DNA of 9,038 nt from Syntrophomonadaceae bacterium. GTDB taxonomy: Bacteria; Bacillota; Dethiobacteria; DTU022. Both the position numbers and the translations under genes were made by a program. Where the stretch lies: NCBI GenBank assembly GCA_003566935.1, contig PXBM01000130.1, forward strand, positions 1 to 9,038. The letters run 5' to 3'. Shown piece after piece: positions 7,404 through 9,038 of this stretch. The notes beneath the pieces are model-generated. The model worked only from the letters and a program-made list of their open reading frames with translations, did no database searches and was not told the origin of the DNA. Position 1 is the stretch's first letter; every line of letters starts with the position of its first letter.

Positions 7404-8696
7404 TTACTCGAGTATAGTCGTGCCCAACAGGTCAAAGTTAAAGGATCCCAACAGCCATTCTGCAGTGGGTTCTTCACCGGCCGGCTTAACGACCTCTCCC
7501 CTTTCGGGGATAGGAAGTCCTTCCAGGGCCAGGCCGGTTCCATTGGAAACCAGTTCATGTGCCGTAAATGGATCCCACTGGCCGGCAATCATCATTTCCC
7601 TGCGTTCTTCCACAAGGTCAAGAATCTCTTGATCAATTAGAGGCAGTGCTTCAGGACTAATTGCTTCAATGCCAATTTTGTTGTCATTCATAATATCTAC
7701 TGCATAAACCTCTCTGCCATCAGCCAGTTCCATGGAGGATTCCATGCCCAGCATCAGGATTGTTTCCGGGTTGGGATTGTCGGCTAATTTATCCAGGACC
7801 ATCTGCTCAAATAAAACTTCCCAGCGTGTGTCAAAGGATATCGCCACTGTGCTTGTATCTGACCAACCATAGTGTCCTACTGTATCCATATCTTTTCCTA
7901 CGAACCAAATACCTCGCTCTTCGGCCACATCAAGCGGGGCACCGGAGTCGGTCTGCTGGGTGATCACATCCACATTGTACTCCTCTACCAGGGTTGTAGC
8001 AATTTCTCTTTCTTCAGCCGGCAGGAACCAGTCACCTGAGTATCTCACATATATATCAATTTCTTTTCCGAGCAGCTCAGCCGCTTCCTGAACGCCAAGG
8101 ACAAAGCCGGCCTGGCGACGGGAAACCTGAGCTACCGGGAATGCCGATACAATACCAATACTGTTTGTTTCTGTGAGGGCACCGGCAATAAGACCTTCCA
8201 GGTACAGGGCCTGGTATTGTCTCGGGAAATAACGGATGAAATTCCGCTCTGTAGTCACATCACTGCCGACAACAGATGCAAAATAGACGTCCGGATACTG
8301 ATCGACAATGTCTTTCAGGGGCAGTCCCATAAATTCAGCATTACCGATAACAATATTCGCTCCATCAGCGATCATCTCTTCGGCAAAGGGGATAGTCAGG
8401 TCAGGGCCGACTTCTTCACGGTAAATATAATCAACATTGTCATACTTTTCAGCAATGCGCTGACCGGCGCGATGCTGAGCTCCCGACCAGGTTGTTCCTT
8501 CAATAATACTAAAGTGATTGATCGCCAGGGTTACACCCTCGACCTCTTCATCTACAGGATCATCAACTTCTTCATCCACTTCTTCATCTACAGGATCATC
8601 TACCACTTCATCCGTTGGGGCTTCATCGCAGGCTACCATGAGCAGACTAAATACAAGCAGCAAGCCAATCAGTTGAAATATTTTCTTTTTCGACAT
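7404..8696 (-). CDS. BMP family substrate-binding lipoprotein of an ABC importer
   Basis: This is the extracellular, membrane-anchored solute receptor, 430 residues. The signal peptide is residues 1-22 (KKK, then a hydrophobic core) and ends in the lipobox LMVAC with the lipidated Cys at 23. Residues 24-54 form a very acidic tether with a repeated VDDPVDEEV unit. The Bmp domain (PnrA/Med/TmpC-like periplasmic-binding fold) runs from about 55 to 375. Recognisable blocks are TTWSGAQHRAGQRIAE (68-83), FPRQYQALYLEGLIAGAL (157-174), GIVSAFPVAQVSRRQAGFVL (181-200), GDWFLPAEEREIA (221-233) and ITQQTDSGAPLDVAEERG (245-262). Characterised Bmp proteins bind purine nucleosides or autoinducer-type ligands; this divergent subgroup has no ligand I can name. 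ATG at 8696 has AGGAGG eight bases upstream. It heads the importer operon. Confidence 0.94.
   Translation of the reverse strand: MSKKKIFQLIGLLLVFSLLMVACDEAPTDEVVDDPVDEEVDEEVDDPVDEEVEGVTLAINHFSIIEGTTWSGAQHRAGQRIAEKYDNVDYIYREEVGPDLTIPFAEEMIADGANIVIGNAEFMGLPLKDIVDQYPDVYFASVVGSDVTTERNFIRYFPRQYQALYLEGLIAGALTETNSIGIVSAFPVAQVSRRQAGFVLGVQEAAELLGKEIDIYVRYSGDWFLPAEEREIATTLVEEYNVDVITQQTDSGAPLDVAEERGIWFVGKDMDTVGHYGWSDTSTVAISFDTRWEVLFEQMVLDKLADNPNPETILMLGMESSMELADGREVYAVDIMNDNKIGIEAISPEALPLIDQEILDLVEERREMMIAGQWDPFTAHELVSNGTGLALEGLPIPERGEVVKPAGEEPTAEWLLGSFNFDLLGTTILE
8545..8616. repeat. in-frame 36-bp tandem duplication encoding the acidic lipoprotein tether
   Basis: A 20-base stretch recurs exactly at 8545-8564 and 8581-8600, a period of 36 bases (12 codons); the rest of each unit is diverged but related. 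It encodes residues about 27-51 of the lipoprotein, the VDDPVDEEV repeats. The period is a multiple of three, so copy changes would lengthen or shorten the tether without breaking the frame. Confidence 0.85.
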
Positions 8697-8773
8697 CTCT
8701 ATTTCCTCCTTTTTGTTTCTAATCTAAAATACTTGGAGTTACCTAATAAAACATGTTCACCCTCTCAAATCTC

Positions 8774-8893
8774 TTAACAAAGCTTTGTTGAAAGCCATTT
8801 TTTAGTTGACTTTAATTTGAATATCGACATTTTTTGTCTGACGATATTCAGAATCACCCCCTTAATGTGCAAGAATAAAACTTGTCTGATCAT
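8774..8893 (-). CDS. possible 39-residue leader peptide ahead of the lipoprotein gene (doubtful)
   Basis: An ATG at 8893-8891 opens a frame of 39 codons ending at TAA 8776-8774, inside the importer leader. The peptide starts MIRQVLFLHIKG, is basic and moderately hydrophobic, and ends with KLC. The only ribosome-site hint is GGA five bases upstream of the ATG. Its coding span covers the 8818-8850 inverted repeat and ends in the 8776-8789 palindrome, so translation could affect leader folding. An open frame of this length is expected by chance in AT-rich DNA, and I know no homologue. Confidence 0.12.
   Translation of the reverse strand: MIRQVLFLHIKGVILNIVRQKMSIFKLKSTKKWLSTKLC
8776..8789. promoter_or_regulatory. 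perfect 14-bp palindrome AACAAAGCTTTGTT (candidate operator)
   Basis: This self-complementary sequence lies 80 bases upstream of the lipoprotein start. The minus-strand 13-mer across it (8786 to 8774, AAAGCTTTGTTAA) agrees at 11 of 13 positions with the B. subtilis PucR box WWWCNTTGGTTAA as I remember it. It could therefore be a binding site for the regulator encoded at 1905-3599. It sits well downstream of the candidate promoter at 8950-8958, which would suit repression or a closer, unrecognised promoter. Confidence 0.3.
8818..8850. repeat. nested inverted repeat in the importer leader
   Basis: Nine-base arms TGAATATCG (8818-8826) and CGATATTCA (8842-8850) are perfectly complementary around a 15-base centre. 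A nested GACA/TGTC pair (8826-8829 and 8835-8838) can form an alternative inner stem. It may be an RNA hairpin in the 5' untranslated region or a protein-binding dyad. No poly-T follows on either strand, so it is not a terminator. Confidence 0.45.
8834..8889. repeat. direct repeat of TTGTCTGA, 48 bp apart
   Basis: The octamer TTGTCTGA occurs at 8834-8841 and 8882-8889, each time followed by two bases and AT. The first copy lies in the centre of the 8818-8850 inverted repeat. The pair could be regulator half-sites. Two copies of an octamer in 342 bases are suggestive but not strong evidence. Confidence 0.3.
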
Positions 8894-8905
8894 CTTTTTC
8901 CAAAG

Positions 8906-8922
8906 CTGCTTAAATCAAGCAG
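8906..8922. repeat. inverted repeat CTGCTT-N5-AAGCAG downstream of the candidate importer promoter
   Basis: Perfect 6-bp arms at 8906-8911 and 8917-8922 lie about 20-35 bases downstream of the expected transcription start (near 8943). The spacing and symmetry fit a compact operator or a small leader hairpin. No T-tract follows. Confidence 0.35.
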
Positions 8923-8949
8923 AAATAATATCATATATTTATAATTGAG

Positions 8950-8958
8950 ATTATATCA
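8950..8958 (-). promoter_or_regulatory. extended -10 promoter candidate for the importer operon
   Basis: On the minus strand the sequence TGATATAAT is a perfect extended -10 (TGN plus TATAAT). No good -35 hexamer lies 16-18 bases upstream; TTAACA is too far, at 21 bases. Extended -10 promoters can work without a -35, or with an activator. Transcription from about 8943 would give a leader of about 246 bases before the lipoprotein ATG. Confidence 0.45.
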
Positions 8959-9038
8959 AATTGTTATTATTATTTGTGTTAAGAATTTTTAATTCGGGCC
9001 CAAAATATTTTCACTTATTGCCTTTATACACGGTTCAA

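Larger units (their letters stand above)
8697..9038. other. gene-poor upstream region and long leader of the importer operon
   Basis: These 342 bases hold no convincing protein gene. Read on the minus strand they contain an extended -10 promoter (8950-8958), then a possible leader of about 245 bases with several symmetrical elements (8906-8922, 8818-8850, 8776-8789), a repeated TTGTCTGA octamer, and the AGGAGG ribosome site of the lipoprotein gene at about 8705-8710. The stretch from 8960 to 9038 is AT-rich with no recognisable signal. No purine riboswitch core was found. Confidence 0.7.

Noticed and set aside
8743..8754. Three-codon frame (ATG TTT TAT TAG) after AGGGTG in the leader
   Set aside because: Too short to separate from chance; no second case or conservation can be seen.
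8217..8777. Plus-strand open frame of 186 codons opposite the lipoprotein gene and its leader
   Set aside because: It mostly mirrors the conserved lipoprotein gene; no ribosome site or domain supports it.
8850..8880. Sigma-54 promoter suggested by CTTGCAC upstream of the lipoprotein gene
   Set aside because: The GG at -24 and GC at -12 with correct spacing are not both present.
8697..8958. Purine (guanine/adenine/xanthine-type) riboswitch in the importer leader
   Set aside because: The conserved aptamer junction and loop sequences are not visible in the leader on the minus strand.
1..9038. Mobile element, CRISPR array, tRNA or rRNA
   Set aside because: No transposase or integrase frames, regular repeat-spacer pattern, or tRNA/rRNA signatures were seen on either strand.

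Overview
The window looks like a chromosomal catabolic locus of a low-to-moderate GC, Gram-positive-type (Firmicutes-like) anaerobe. The supporting signs are strong AGGAGG-type ribosome sites, a lipoprotein solute-binding protein, a PucR-family regulator and tight ATGA gene overlaps. The taxon cannot be fixed from the sequence. A very acidic lipoprotein linker hints at a salt- or alkali-adapted host, but only weakly.

Layout, left to right. (1) Bases 1-1718, minus strand: the end of the window cuts a gene whose first 42 residues look like the start of a DUF1116 (YlbE/AllG-type) protein. It is preceded by fdrA, and the operon continues past the left edge. (2) Bases 1719-1904: a divergent control region with a good sigma-70-type promoter for the regulator, a candidate -10 for fdrA and a 7-bp dyad. 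(3) Bases 1905-3599, plus strand: a full-length PucR-family activator or repressor. (4) Bases 3638-3676: a bidirectional rho-independent terminator between convergent units. (5) Bases 3699-8696, minus strand: a complete BMP-family ABC importer in the order lipoprotein, double ATPase, permease, permease. The lipoprotein gene is separated from the ATPase gene by a perfect 14-bp-arm GC-rich hairpin. (6) Bases 8697-9038: the importer's upstream region, with an extended -10 promoter and a long leader rich in inverted and direct repeats.

Working model (inference): the importer brings in a nucleoside, purine or ureide-like compound. PucR senses a related metabolite. FdrA, with the DUF1116 protein and partners off the left edge, handles a carbamoyl-transfer step at the end of the pathway. 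In E. coli fdrA lies in the allantoin region beside ylbE, ylbF and ybcF, and these proteins have been linked to oxamate carbamoyltransfer. The substrate here is unknown. No mobile element, CRISPR array, tRNA or rRNA was seen.
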